This document shows, piece after piece, positions 1 to 10,690 of a DNA stretch of 64,000 nt; positions within the stretch are counted from its first letter, which is position 1, and every line of letters starts with the position of its first letter. Location of the stretch: positions 111,503,008 through 111,567,007 of the forward strand of contig CM023448.1 of NCBI GenBank assembly GCA_013339765.2, read 5' to 3'. This DNA comes from Haemaphysalis longicornis. Its lineage: Eukaryota > Arthropoda > Arachnida > Ixodida > Ixodidae. The position numbers and the translations under genes were made by a program. The notes under the pieces were generated by a model. It made no database searches. It saw nothing but the letters and a program-made list of their open reading frames with translations, and was not told where the DNA came from.

Positions 1-735
1 ATTTAATGCTTGCGCATTAAAAAAGTTGTTGACGCGTGGCATAATTCTTCCCCGCCGAAGGTTTAAAATACGTCCCCATGTTGCACCCGATCACAAGGAG
101 AGCGTGGCGTTACGCACGCGCTGTTTTTGTGGAGGAGCAAGTAAAGTCATCCTCTTTTTCGGTGCATTTATCCTGGATTTTAACCTACCATAGTTTCCTT
201 GTGCCATGAATAACGACCAGCCATAAAGCAAGTAGACCTTAAATCTAGGGCTCTTGAAGCATGAAGCTCACCAATACGAATGCACACACAGATTTTCTTT
301 TCCAGCGAGAAGCATGCACGCGAGACAACTGAGAGACCATCGGAAAAAGCTACCCGTCAAGATAGTGGATTCGTGGAAAATCTACGGAGCCGATAGAGCC
401 CCATTGTTGTTAATATTTTTCCGGCCGACAAAAAAAAAAAATTGCCTGCTCTTGGCAGCACCGGCGATCCTACAAAGCTACGAGAAAGTTATACTGCCCT
501 CACCCGACAGCATGCAACGCCAGTTTTCAACTCCGTTTTAGTTTGACCAGCCAACAGCGCCTATATATTTGTTCCGGCGAGGCTGAAACGATAGTCCGCT
601 GCAGCATGTATTGGCATAACAGCAATACTCGGCATTACAGTGCGCTCAGGAGATTCGCTAATCTATTTTTAGGCGCAGCTGGAGTAACTGTTGTGTTAGG
701 TTATAGAGATGTACGGACCAAAATTTCGTTACAAT
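1..735. other. No recognisable feature
   Basis: Short frames at 254-541 and 543-929 begin with non-ATG starts, have no recognisable domain and look like chance openings. I see no repeat family shared with the rest of the window. Confidence 0.5.
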
Positions 736-1108
736 ATATGACTAATGCTGAATGGACAAGAATAAAAAACAGCTTGCAGTATACTAGGAACAATCAGTGT
801 TCTGGAAACTATGGCCGAGAATATAAAGCGGTTACGCTTCTCAACCTCCGCATTCTGTATACTTTATTGTTATGCGGTAGTAGTAGTAGTAGTAGCAGCC
901 GTAATAAGCCCTATTGTGTGTATAAATAAAGTCTGAGGGATGAATGATGACTGCGAGTAGGTTCCCTCCTTATCGTTTTAGCTTTCAAATGTCGCTGAAA
1001 TATGACTGCTGTTCACTGGACAAGAAAGAAAAGCTTGCAGTCGACGAGGGATAAAATCAGTGTTTTGGAGGCTACGGCCGGGTATAAAGAGCGGTTTCGT
1101 CTTTCAAA
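736..1108. repeat. Diverged direct duplication (736-842 and 1000-1108)
   Basis: Two blocks of about 107 bp share a run of matches in the same order: tatgact, tggacaag, agcttgcagt, atcagtgtt, tatggccg/tacggccg, tataaa and agcggtt. The start-to-start offset is about 265 bp. No coding content is recognised. A short tandem of gtcgctgaaata follows at 1206-1243, and its unit also occurs just before the second block, which suggests a degenerate tandem region. Confidence 0.55.
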
Positions 1109-1244
1109 TTTCGAACTGTTTTGCCTTCTTACTATGCAGTAACCAAGAAAATGAAATGCCGCGGGATTATTTGGTTGATGAATAACGACGGAGCGTGCGT
1201 CGCTGAATGTCGCTGAAATATCGCTGAAATGTCGCTGAAATATG

Positions 1245-1779
1245 CTATTATCGTGATCTTCTCCAGCTTCAATCCCAAAAAAGCCAAACGACCTGGCCGA
1301 AACTACAAGTATCCGTTCAAACATTTTAAGCAGGTCTTCCAGCAGAGTGTATACATCGACGGCACTAGAATGAAATATTTTATACGATTGCAACCCTTTG
1401 CGTTGCTGCCGTTTTACCAGCGCGTCGTTGAAATGGCAGCGGAAAAATACAGATGGCAAAGTGGATTCTTGATCACCGAAAACCTAAAATTACCCCCGTA
1501 TATTCTCCGGAGCAGCCATACTTGCATTGTGCATATCCCTCTTCACCCGTAGTACAAGTGCTTTCCAGTAAGCGCTAACTTTATTGAATTATTTATGTTA
1601 CGAAACATTTTTCTACTAATATGAGAAGTGATTAGTTCGCATTTGCCGTTAAATAAAATACCTTCAGAGCAAAAGAAATCTACGTAATTTAAAGCTTTCG
1701 TGAAAACTGTATTGTATGCGCCTAGGAGTCACCACCACAGACACGGTCCAAAAAAAAAAAAAAAAAAAAACTGGACGCG
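1245..1779. other. No recognisable gene; one poly-A run
   Basis: Opposed frames of 148 aa (minus, 1013-1459) and 107 aa (plus, 1229-1552) overlap and match no family I know. A run of 21 A occurs at 1750-1770, immediately before a dispersed repeat copy, and may be its edge. Confidence 0.45.
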
Positions 1780-1965
1780 TACCTGCTGGCTTCGCTGCAA
1801 AATGTCGCCGAAAGACGACAACATTCTGCCGCTTCTGCTACGTAACCCCCTCTCCTCCCTCCCCCTCCAACCCTCCGCGCCCGTCCCTTCACCTCCCGCA
1901 CCTACCACGATGAATGCAACGGAGATTTAATCAATTCAATTCAATTTTCTCGCTGATGATGATGA
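1780..1965 (+). repeat. Dispersed repeat family D1, copy 1
   Basis: The block reads gctgcaaaatgtcg, aaagacgacaa, ttctgc, ctacgtaacccc, then a C/T-rich stretch, then a segment rich in aattcaa. The same order recurs at 3190-3425 (plus), 23735-23990 (minus) and partly at 45600-45705 (plus). No protein coding or RNA gene signature is visible, so it is probably a non-autonomous element of unknown class. Confidence 0.5.
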
Positions 1966-2005
1966 TGCTTAGCGTCTTCCCCTTTCTAACGGGGTGTCGT
2001 TACAC

Positions 2006-2200
2006 ATCTATTTATTTATTTATTTATTTATTTATTTGTTTATTTATTATATCTTACAGGCCCATTGAAGAGGATCGAGTAAGGGGGGTTACATTTTTGT
2101 AAAAAACATTTAAACATAGTGGGGAAAATAAAGAAAAAAACAAGTACACAATATAAAGTTTGGGTAATCAGCTTACAGATGTAAATGAAACACGTCATAC
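2006..2200 (-). repeat. LINE 3' end with (TTTA)n tail, CR1/L2-like
   Basis: Read on the minus strand, a 3' UTR-like stretch passes through cccccttact and ggcctgtaa and ends in about ten TAAA/AAAT units at 2011-2050. CR1/L2-type LINEs end in short tandem repeats next to a conserved 3' tip rather than in poly-A. It lies downstream, on the same strand, of the ORF2 remnant at 2376-3053, so the two probably belong to one insertion. The family assignment is by memory of the tip motif. Confidence 0.5.
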
Positions 2201-2375
2201 ACGTTTCTAATAAACAATTATTACAAACGCACAGGGTTTTTGTGGAGTCTAAAACATCCGAAAACACTCAAATACAAGGGGAAAACATCCATGAACAGTA
2301 CCAACATTATTCTGGCAATTCATCGGCCTTAGTCGTAACGCCACTGTACAATCACCTCGCCAAAAAGGAAAACCT

Positions 2376-3053
2376 TTATGGAATTTTTGTGCTAGTCTGA
2401 CTTCTACGTTCGCATGTCTCCCCAGATTGTTCTCTGCTCTTTTCCCACCAACATTCTAACCTTCTTTTACTAACCTCTACTGCTGTCCAATTTCCTTTTC
2501 CGTTAACCTTAAAGCCAAAGGCTTCTGGAAGCTGGGTGGCTTCCTCACTTAGGACTGGGCGGATACCTTTACACTCCGTTACAATATTTCGCGTGGTTTC
2601 TGGCTCCCTGCCGCAACCTGCGCACATTTCTCCCTGTACTGGCTCGCGGATAAACGGTTTTGTCCGCAAGCAACCCGCCCGGGCTTCAAAAAGCAAGGCA
2701 CTCCCTTTGGTGTTATCAAAGAACTTCTCCCTCGTGATCTCCCGCTTGCCGATTCTGTATATATCTAAGGACTTCTTTGCGTCCATCCTCTTTTTCCAGG
2801 TCGTTGTCTCTGATTCTTCCACTGCATTTTTTATTGCCTTGGTCGTTTTCCTTGCGCTTCAAGGTTTCGTATACTTTGTCCTGAGCCTTCTGGTTCTTTT
2901 CCTCCACTGTGTGTCGGCGCCTTTCACGTAAAGATACCCTAATACTCTGGCGGCCCATCTCTCGTCATCAATATTTCTAAGCCCTTCTTCAAAACATATT
3001 TTGCTCTGGGCTTCTCTCACTTCAAAGGACGCCCATCTCACGTCTCTTTGCAC
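2376..3053 (-). pseudogene. LINE ORF2 C-terminal remnant
   Basis: Three overlapping minus-strand frames read as one protein tail. 3053-2859 holds ERWAARVLGYLYVKG and TQWRKRTRRLR. 2958-2716 continues it. 2822-2376 holds LDIYRIGKREITREKFF, GSALLFEARAGCLRT and a zinc-knuckle-like C-x2-C...C segment (CAGCGREPETTRNIVTEC), in which the usual histidine of the related motif is asparagine. This pattern follows the reverse transcriptase in many arthropod LINE ORF2 proteins. At least two frameshifts and the missing RT core make it dead. The likely role of the parent protein is target-primed reverse transcription. Clade is uncertain (CR1- or Jockey-type). Confidence 0.7.
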
Positions 3054-3189
3054 TGCTCATGCACCACGCTTTCGCACTGCTCATGAGCCATCCGTTGGGA
3101 CCTAGCTTTTCTTTCGGTTGTCAGCTCGAACTGTTAAAAGCACAATTTTGTTCTAGTTTTTGCTTTTATCCCACCTCTTTTCGACACCT

Positions 3190-3425
3190 CCTTGGACCAA
3201 TCTTTTTTTCTTTGCTATCGTAAAAACATGGTCGCGTATGTGATCGCTCCGCTGCAAATGTCGTCGAAAGACGATAGTGTTCTGCCGTCCCTGCTACGTA
3301 ACCCCACACACACACTCCTCCCGCTCTTCTTCTCCCATCTCGCTCCTCCCTTGATAAATATGGTGGAGGTTTGTTGAAGTACGTTAATTCAAATTTCCTG
3401 CCTTCAACTGCTCGCGTGCCATCCA
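3190..3425 (+). repeat. Dispersed repeat family D1, copy 2
   Basis: This is the longest plus-strand copy. It begins near tatcgtaaaaacatgg, continues gctgcaaatgtcgtcgaaag and ctacgtaacccc, has a C/T-rich middle, and ends with ggtggaggtttgttgaagt and an aattcaaattt segment that aligns with the minus-strand copy at 23735-23990. Function is unknown. Confidence 0.55.
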
Positions 3426-3744
3426 TTGGAACATTTCGTGGCTGTTTCACTTCTTAGAGTGCCGCCACGATGTCTAGGCACGCTCGCGAGCACTTTTTGT
3501 ATTTCTGGGTCAAAACATTGCCTTCATTTGATATCGCAAAAATTAAACAGTCATGTATTTGTAATTACAAGAACATTGTGAATACCGGCTGTGCATTGAT
3601 GTTGTGCCTCCAACACGCCTAATGTTTTCTTTTTCCTGAACTATGTTGACGAGAATGAAGTGCGTTTTCAGATTTATTTGTTTGGAAGAGTATTGCCTGT
3701 ATAAACCTCTATTTCAAGAATTCTGTTAAGTTTTGGCTGGGTGG

Positions 3745-3816
3745 CAGGATCGAGGGACAGACAGACAGACAAATTTTTTTCGTTTAAGTAGCCCAAAAAA
3801 GGCTATCGTCTTTGAA
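3745..3816 (-). repeat. Dispersed repeat family D2, 5' fragment
   Basis: On the minus strand it reads gacgatagccttttttgggc, tacttaaacga, then gtctgtctgtctgtc. The same order occurs at 23168 (plus) and 10298 (plus), where it continues for about 350 bp more. Only the first ~72 bp are present here. Confidence 0.55.
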
Positions 3817-4624
3817 TGTTTTCCCTTCTACATTCCCCAAGAAATACTCCTGCCTTTAAAAGAATCGTCCCCATTGGCTCTGTGGGAATGTCACGCCGGT
3901 GCTGTCGCCTGCACGTATCGCGGCAGTCTTCGTTACTTCCGCTTGAACGACGACAACACTGGAGGCATCACATTCGTATCGTTTTCTCTCAGCGTGCAAG
4001 CATTGAGCGGTGACGCGCAATCAGTAATTGGGTCTTGTAGGGCACGAAAGTGGCCTCTCAAGTGAAGCAATTGTATTTAGTTGTCGAGCGTTCTTCAACT
4101 TACCTATAAGCTTCCCGAGAAGACAGTCCAGCATACTTATCGCCTCCCCATGGCACTCCCAAATTCGATTCACGCACCCAGGAGTGAGACCTCTCTGCAC
4201 ACTATAGCTACGACTGGTCAGTGCGATAAAAAAAAAAAGGTATTTGAAACGCCTTTGTTTATAGAGTGCGCACGCCAACGCGCCCAGCCGGCCGAGGGCA
4301 CAGCCAGTGGTGTCCGTAGGCGCTTTCTGCGCCGTCGCTGCTCAATTGGCGAAAACGTTTACTTACACAGTAGTATGGCCCCGGCAGTAGTTGCATTCTC
4401 CAAACATGCCGATAAGGCAGAACACTTGAAAACCGATACGCGTAACCTCAAAAACAAACACAAAATTTTCTCGGTGCACCTACGTATGCTTACGTGCTTA
4501 TGGCTTCCCCTGGAGATATTGATCAAACACTTCACTGCGACACGGCGCGCCGGTTATGCTGGTTCCATTAAGCAGCCATAATACACAATTGTGCCTTCTC
4601 AGTACGGATGTCGGAATAGTCTTC
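3817..4624. other. No recognisable feature
   Basis: Frames of 110 aa (3733-4065) and 166 aa (4081-4581) lack any recognisable motif and are not supported by splice or start context that I can see. Confidence 0.4.
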
Positions 4625-4775
4625 GGAAAGGAAAGGAAAGGAAAGGAAAGAAGAGAATAGAAGAGAAGAGAAGAGAAGAGAAGAGAAGAGAAGAGAAGAG
4701 AAGAGAAGAAAGGAAAGGAAAGGAAAGGAAAGGAAAGGAAAGGAAAGGAAAGGAAAGGAAAGGAAAGAAGGAAGA
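4625..4775. repeat. Compound purine microsatellite (GGAAA)n-(GAAGA)n-(GGAAA)n
   Basis: About 150 bp of pentamers: GGAAA, then AGAGA/GAAGA, then GGAAA again. The Lys/Glu-rich plus frame and Ser/Phe/Leu-rich minus frame across it are translation artefacts. Confidence 0.95.
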
Positions 4776-7084
4776 GACGCAAACCCTACGTAGCAGTTTT
4801 CTGAACCACGCGCTAAGGAGCCCCGAGAGTCGCGCGCGTTTTGCGTGCCTGCAGCAGTTTTTTCTGGTACGCCCTTTCCTCTATTTTTTCGGCCAAGCAG
4901 AACGTTAGCCTCGTCCTCTTTAGGTGACAGCGCTCAGAATGTAGACTTTTCCAGCCATTAGGTGCAGACAACGAAGGATTTTTTTTACTGATGAGGCAGA
5001 TAAGTTTTTCGCCTCAAAACAAAGCAGGTCGAAAGCACGCTTCCCTCCAATGGCTGCAGTAAGGTTGGTGCGCATATCTTCAGGCAATATCTTGCCTAAA
5101 GGTCACCCGAATTCTTGCGCCTTTATCATGCGGGTATGCATCACGACCTGAGTCAACACAATGCTCTACTCAATGCCGTTCTCCCTAACGCCAATAGGGG
5201 CGAGGATGCGCCAACGAGAGGGATCATCATCGCGCTTTCAAGAGGCACGTGTCATATTCTCCTCCGCCACTACCACGCCTGAGGGTACCCGCTGTGTGTC
5301 CCGTTAAGCACAGAACAAATAAGCGAAAAGTAAGGACGCCAAATTGTTATTTTTTAATTTCGTTTCGAGCGAAGGAGGGTTCTGCTGCAAAGGAATGTCC
5401 AGCTGCCTCCCGCGCATTTGGTCGAGTTCATACCGACGCGAACCGGTACAGTCGAGAGGCTGAAATATAGTGAAATCGGTAAATAAGGAAGATCCCGGAA
5501 GTGGGCGCTCCTCACAAATCCCAGACACATGCCGATAGTCAACGTGAGGCAGCTGGGGCAAGCAACACAAAAAATTTCCCTTTCGTTCGTTCATGGTGCG
5601 CCATGATTTCGGGTGCAAAAAGACTTCGAGGAAGGTTCCGCCCGCATTACAAACTGCAACACAGCTCGATATTTCGGTAAGGAACCGTGAAAGCAGCCGA
5701 CAGCAACGCTACAGTGGCCGAAACCCAAGCCTGGAACATGACAAAACAAGTCTGTCCGTTTCCGAGATGGGCCTGCGCACAGCGCCTGTTTGTGAAGGCT
5801 GTTCGCGCAAAAGGTTCGCCATTCTTCCCCGTGGAATGCGGAGCTTGGACGCCCGGAGCCGCACCGGCGCGAATATTGCACGCACAAGTCAAGGCGAGCC
5901 CGAGATTGGAGACCCATGTTCCCAGCGGCCTGTCGGGGAACCCGCCACGTTTATGAAGCGAGGAGGGCGGCCCTGCTGGGCACACTTGGGCTCACACAAC
6001 AAAGATGCGGGCTACGTTGCTGAGGGGCACGGAAAATGTGCGGCAGCCTCAGCGGCTCCCCATCGTTACATGAGGTCTGTGCAACATCCCCGTTCCCCCC
6101 TCGACGGCTTTCCTACATCCCTAAAAATAATTCTTCTGTTCACGGCCCCTCTCACGCTTCACCCGTTAATGCCATCCCTGTGCATCAAACTTGTTAACCA
6201 CTCACTGCTCTTTTGGCAAGATGAGGACAGTCGAGGTGATGTGTCATCAGATTTTTGGCTTGCGCAATGTTTATAGACCCTGAGGTAATTAAGTCAAAAG
6301 AGAAATAAAGTACGTTGTAACAACAATTACAGTTCCACGCGGTATGACCCCTAGAATGTCACGTTTTACTCCCAGAACTGTCCGCAGTATTTTGGACTGG
6401 GTGAGGGTTAGGAGAGGGGTCGATTTGGAAGTCTTTTGGGAACAAACTACATATGGCCCCCATACTTCAATGTCACCACCAATCGTCACTGCGCTTTACC
6501 TTTGGCCCAACCACCCCCACCACTGTTCAGTAACAACTTTATATAGGAGCGTAAAGGCGTGTATACACAGGCAATACGGCCAAAAAAAGGTGTAAGCTGG
6601 AACACCTCAAGTAAACGCGGGTCGGGCCTCGTTGCTGCAAGCGCCCATCAGTGTAACTAATGCAGCTAAAACGGCCGCCGGGTCAGCGTGTAGAATCCAG
6701 TTTACAATCTTCGCCCTAACATTAACGTTTAATTTAATTTTGAATGTGTGTGCCCGATTTCAGCGCATGGAAAGAGAAAAGTGGCTGAAGTTAAAGCGTT
6801 ACTATACGGTGCGTCTGACAGCCCAGACGTAACGCCGGCGCATAAAACCCCAATTTGACTTTGATTCAATGCTCCTATTGCTACAATACTTGGCATCACG
6901 GCATTTAAAATGGACCGCATAGGAAGGAACATTCGCGATTTCATGAAATGTAATAGAAAGATTTACGCGGTTGCCAGCACTACGCTCGTAGAGTTGGAAC
7001 ACTTCTCTGCACTTGAAAATAAAGATTTCACCCACAAAAAAAAAAAAATACGTGTGCTTGCCTGAATACCTATCACGCGTACAG
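4776..7084. other. No recognisable gene; long overlapping frames at 5591-6276
   Basis: The main landmark is a 227-aa plus frame (5593-6276) facing 108-aa and 112-aa minus frames (5591-5985) in the same G+C-richer segment. None shows a domain, signal peptide or repeat. Open frames on both strands suggest composition rather than selection, but an exon cannot be excluded. Confidence 0.35.
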
Positions 7085-7123
7085 CTCCCCCCCCCCCCCC
7101 CCCCCCCCCCCCCCAAAAAAAAA
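7085..7123. repeat. Homopolymer C(~30)A(~9)
   Basis: About 30 consecutive C followed by A. It creates the poly-Gly minus frames. The true length is likely unreliable in any assembly. Confidence 0.95.
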
Positions 7124-7382
7124 GTCATCACAATATTTCTTCACTTTAAATGGTGGTAGGCTGGGTGAGTTGGTACGGTGACATCTTGGAAACAGCGCAG
7201 AAAAGTAGAGGGAGGAACGAGGCGAACAAAACGACAGGGCTGTAGGGAACAATGCCAGGGAACGCATTGTTCGCTGCCTTTGTCCCTTTCCTGTTTTTGC
7301 GCTGTTGCCAACAGGTATTTTTACTAAATTGTTCACTTATAATTATCCCTCTCTAAAGCTGATTACCTATAGGCAATGGGAA

Positions 7383-7520
7383 GTACCAGCGTTCTTTTAA
7401 TTAAGAATACACGTTGGATTGGTTTTTACGTTAACACAAAATATATGCGTTATAAAAACGACATGGAAGATACGAAAGATGAAAACAAATGTTAAAAAAA
7501 GAACGCTGCTCGAGCTCTTC
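7383..7520 (+). repeat. Dispersed repeat family D2, 3' fragment
   Basis: It shares gcgttctttta, aatacacg, attgg.tttttacg and, about 100 bp on, ctcgagct with 10527-10690, and a weaker match with 23428-23490. In those two places this block lies about 225-260 bp downstream of the D2 5' block, so this is a 5'-truncated copy. Confidence 0.5.
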
Positions 7521-7524
7521 CAAG

Positions 7525-7528
<4 letters not shown>

Positions 7529-7594
<66 letters not shown>
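7529..7594. repeat. (TA)n microsatellite
   Basis: About 33 uninterrupted TA units. The alternating Tyr-Ile frames here are artefacts. Confidence 0.97.
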
Positions 7595-7596
<2 letters not shown>

Positions 7597-7655
7597 AAAA
7601 GAAAACTTTGAACAAGGTAAAAGCACGATTGTTGCCAACGTTTCAGCAAAGAGAC

Positions 7656-7840
7656 TTGCTCTGGGCGCGTGTTTTTCTTTCTTTCTTTACTTGTTACGTA
7701 ACTTCAAAAAATGTTAACCTCACTAACCATCTTAAAAAATAGCCTAATCATTCCTCTATGCCTCCTTAGGCGTTGAAAACTGCCGACCTATCTTTCTGTA
7801 TTTCCTCAACGAGCCCCTCATTTCCTAACCATATTATGCG
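7656..7840 (+). repeat. Composite tRNA-derived repeat (T3): leading tail segment
   Basis: It starts exactly at ctctgggcgcg, the 3' acceptor half of the tRNA-like unit found intact at 9065-9134. It continues with gtttttctttctttcttt, gttacgtaact, gttaacctcactaaccat and ccttaggcgttgaa. The same ~140 bp recur in the same order at 9128-9268 with few differences. Together with the following body this suggests a tandem dimer whose unit is about 480 bp once the 986-bp insertion is subtracted. Confidence 0.65.
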
Positions 7841-7849
7841 AAAGCTTAG

Positions 7850-8053
7850 CGAGGGTCTCGGATCTGGCAGCCTTGATGCCGAGGTAGCGTAAGAGGGTTT
7901 CCCGCCAATTGCCCGCTCCTGACAGGCTGTAGACGTTCGAGTCATGCCCCGGGGGTTTCAAAGAAGGTCCCCTTCTCCCCGTGTAGTCAGAGTGGCGCTG
8001 GCTACCACCTTAAGCGTCAGATACAGTGGTTGTAAATATAAATACCCAGAAAG
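7850..8053 (+). repeat. T3 composite repeat: body, 5' of the insertion
   Basis: It shares gcgtaagagggtttcccg, gacaggctgt, cgctggc.accacc and aagcgtc with the uninterrupted copy at 50425-50640. The body runs into ccagaaag, where an element is inserted, and resumes at 9040 after the duplicated ccagaaag. Confidence 0.7.
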
Positions 8054-9047
8054 CATAGAGTTTCTTACAATATAACTAGAGGGGAAACTGGCGCTGCAAT
8101 CGTACGCCTCAATGGGCGTGATGGGTAGTTGTGGATTCGGATTGGCGCTCGATGGCTCGTGGAACTTGCTATGGATTGCAGGCAGTTTCGTTTTCGTTTT
8201 GGATTTACATGAACGCATTTGTCTAGGCGGGGTGTTGGGAGGAGTGATAAAAAATACGTTTCTCCTTGAACTGCACGCCTCGCGTGCACTGACGCCGCCC
8301 TGAGTGGAATGTGTCACAACCAGAGTTGCGAATTGGGTGGGTTATCAATGCATTGCCGCACAGCGAGCATAAAACACAAATGACGGCGCTCTGTGCGGCG
8401 AAGTTGTCTGCTAATTAGGAGTTGCGGCGCTGCTCATTCGGCAGAGCAATGTATTGTCAAAGCTGACGACGGTTGCGAATCGCTTGGAACAGCCACACCT
8501 TTCGTGCGAACGCCGGCTTCTACGGCGTAAACATGGTAGAAAGCAGCACCGGTGGCTGATAGGAACGCAGCTTGATGGATGTCACTAATTCAGGCAAGAA
8601 TAACTTCTCCAAAGGTAATCGGTTCTTTTTTTATAAGCACAAAACTTCTCTTACTATTACAAACCACCAGCGCCGAAACTTTTACAAGTAGTTATTAAAG
8701 AAGTCCGCGTCCTGCTGTAGTTGGCGGAAAATGGCAAACCTGCTCCAAAAACCTCCTCGACTCCGCGTCTGCTTTTTGTTTAAACGCGGCGTTTTTTTTC
8801 GTACAAAACCGGTTTTTCGTCACTAACTTTCTTGTTCGCCATGTAATTTGTAAACGGAGAATCGGGCAATAAGAGCTTTTGTCAAAAAACACATTTTGCG
8901 CAGCCACAAGCCCGTTTCGATCCTACGCAATCCGGTTCCAAAACTACCCATCATTCCCATTGAAGCGTAAGCGCCGCTGCCATGTTCGCGTTGACACTAG
9001 CGCCAGTTTCCCCTCTAGTTATTTGTATGAAACTATATGCCAGAAAG
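8046..9047. mobile_element. 986-bp TIR element (8054-9039) with 8-bp target duplication
   Basis: The ends are CATAGAGTTTC and its inverted counterpart. The inverted repeat extends imperfectly for about 95-115 bp (8054-8147 against 8926-9039), including actagaggggaaactggcgc and gatgggtagtt. Direct repeats ccagaaag flank it at 8046-8053 and 9040-9047. No transposase is seen in the interior; a 70-aa minus frame (8695-8907) has no motif. It is non-autonomous. 8-bp duplications occur in the hAT and P superfamilies and the ends do not settle which. It interrupts a T3 repeat whose uninterrupted form lies at 50425-50740. Confidence 0.85.
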
Positions 9048-9064
9048 TGAAGGATAACACCGTC

Positions 9065-9134
9065 GCCCAGATAGCCGAATTGGTAAGGCATTCGAGATCT
9101 AATCGAAAGGCGTGGGTTGGTCCCCACTCTGGGC
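9065..9134 (+). repeat. tRNA-like head of T3 repeat, Arg(TCT)-like, probably a SINE or pseudo-tRNA
   Basis: It folds as a cloverleaf. The acceptor stem is GCCCAGA with TCTGGGC (7 of 7). A D-arm lies around tagccgaattgg, which also fits a polymerase III A box. The anticodon stem is TTCGA/TCGAA around gatctaa, which puts TCT at the anticodon position. The T stem is GTGGG/CCCAC, but with a 5-nt loop instead of 7, which destroys the B box. A T-run follows at 9139. No CCA end is expected in DNA. The lost T-loop bases, non-T at position 33 and embedding in a repeat argue against a working tRNA gene. Confidence 0.6.
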
Positions 9135-9266
9135 GCGTGTTTTTCTTTCTTTCTTTCCTTGTTACGTAACTTAAAAAAAAGTTAACCTCACTAACCATCG
9201 TAAAAAATAGCCTAATCATTCCCCTATGCCTCCTTAGGCGTTGAAGACTGCCGACGTATCTTTCTG

Positions 9267-9268
<2 letters not shown>
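9128..9268 (+). repeat. T3 composite repeat: second tail segment
   Basis: This is a direct copy of 7656-7800, differing at only a few positions, and is directly continuous with the tRNA-like head. It ends where the (TA)n tract begins. Confidence 0.7.
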
Positions 9269-9300
<32 letters not shown>

Positions 9301-9302
9301 AT

Positions 9303-9366
<64 letters not shown>
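9268..9366. repeat. (TA)n microsatellite with interruptions
   Basis: About 100 bp of TA with several AATA interruptions. It abuts the end of the T3 tail. Confidence 0.95.
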
Positions 9367-9370
<4 letters not shown>

Positions 9371-10297
9371 TCTTTTTTTTAAACGCGTACTACCTGGGTG
9401 GTACAGGAAGGGTCAATATTGTTTGAGCCAGTTCAACAAAGTTCAGTCTGTCTAGCCCTTACAGGCTTACGCAAAGCTTGTGTTCAATGATAATCGGCAA
9501 CACGCTTACAACCATGCCTATTTTACGTTTTATTTTTGCTAGGAAGCTCTGCACCCACCCTCCTCCCTCAGACCTTTTCCAAAAGTTTAACGATCTAAAT
9601 GAAATTGTACAAGCAGGTATTAAAGAGTTGTGAGCATTGTTCTTCGGGAACTGCGTAAACAAACACAGCTTCGTTCGTGGAAATATGCATAGCGGTGCAA
9701 AGGCAGTCCACTGGCTTCGCACACTGAAAGCGCTAACGAAACTGCTCCCCACCTGAACGACAAGCGACTTTATTTTTTCGGCGCAATAAAACAATTGCTC
9801 TTGTAAGGTTTCATAAATCAGATCCCGCTTAACACAAATTTTATGCAGTGAACATGTTTCATGTCGAAAGTTTTGAGTCAACAAATAGGGAAATTTGTTC
9901 CCGCTTTATCCCCCAATAACGCCGGCTTCGAGCGCAGACTTGCGGCTTCATTTTGATCTTGGAATTTTAGTCTCAGTCTGCAGCGAAGTAAAAGTTGCTG
10001 TTTCTTAACTCGGAACGTCAATAACTGCTGCTCCGGGCCGATTTTCCAATTCAAATTACAACGACGCCTAGCCGCATTTTGTATTGGTACTGCCCCTTGG
10101 TTAGTAACCCGACCTCGGGACTATTTAATAGATTGCACATAACTTCATTAGCCGTGACAAAATATCTGTGGCAATTGTGCTTAGCAAAGCCCAATGCAAA
10201 ACCTGCCGCCCGCCCCGCGCATTCAACAGCGACCGCTACCTGTTCACCCGCTCCCGCGGTATCATGTACGTCACATTCGGCCACCGGTAATGGCCGA
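9367..10297. other. No recognisable feature
   Basis: A 141-aa minus frame (9459-9884) is the largest opening and has no identifiable motif. Confidence 0.4.
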
Positions 10298-10690
10298 TTT
10301 GAACGACAATAGCCTTTCCTGGGTTTCCTAAATGCTAAAATTTCGGTCTGTCTGCCTGTCATTCGGTTCAACCGCTCGCCCGAAAGACAAGTTTGATATC
10401 ACCAACTATACACAGGCGAGATCGATTAAAACTACTAAAACTGCTGTCATGGCTTAAACACGTCCACATTGTTGAGCGCAAGGAAAACCTCAGGCCTATT
10501 CGATGCGAAATATAAGTACGCAATTCAAAGTACCAGCGTTCTTTTATTGGGAAATACACGCTCAATTGGCTTTTACGATAGTAAATGAAAAAAAAAAAAG
10601 GCAATGCATTAAACAGGGTGCCGAAGAGGGGCGAGATGACAGCAAGCAAAAAAGCACGTCGGCTCGAGCTGTGCCAAGCGCAACAGAAAC
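10298..10690 (+). repeat. Dispersed repeat family D2, long copy
   Basis: 5' block: acgacaatagcctttcctgg, then aaatttcggtctgtctgcct. Middle: gtccacattgttgagc. 3' block: gcgttcttttattgggaaa, aatacacg, ggcttttacg. All three blocks occur in the same order at 23168-23540. The only open frames are short. Class unknown. Confidence 0.6.

Noticed and set aside
4021..4581. 166-aa plus and 85-aa minus frames as genes
   Set aside because: They overlap on opposite strands and have no domain, signal peptide or repeat support.
7397..7649. Tyr-Ile repeat proteins on the minus strand
   Set aside because: Pure (TA)n translation, also seen at 34974-35377 and 35877-36276.
9065..9134. Functional tRNA-Arg gene
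   Set aside because: The T loop is 5 nt, position 33 is not T, and the unit is embedded in a repeat with a second diverged copy.
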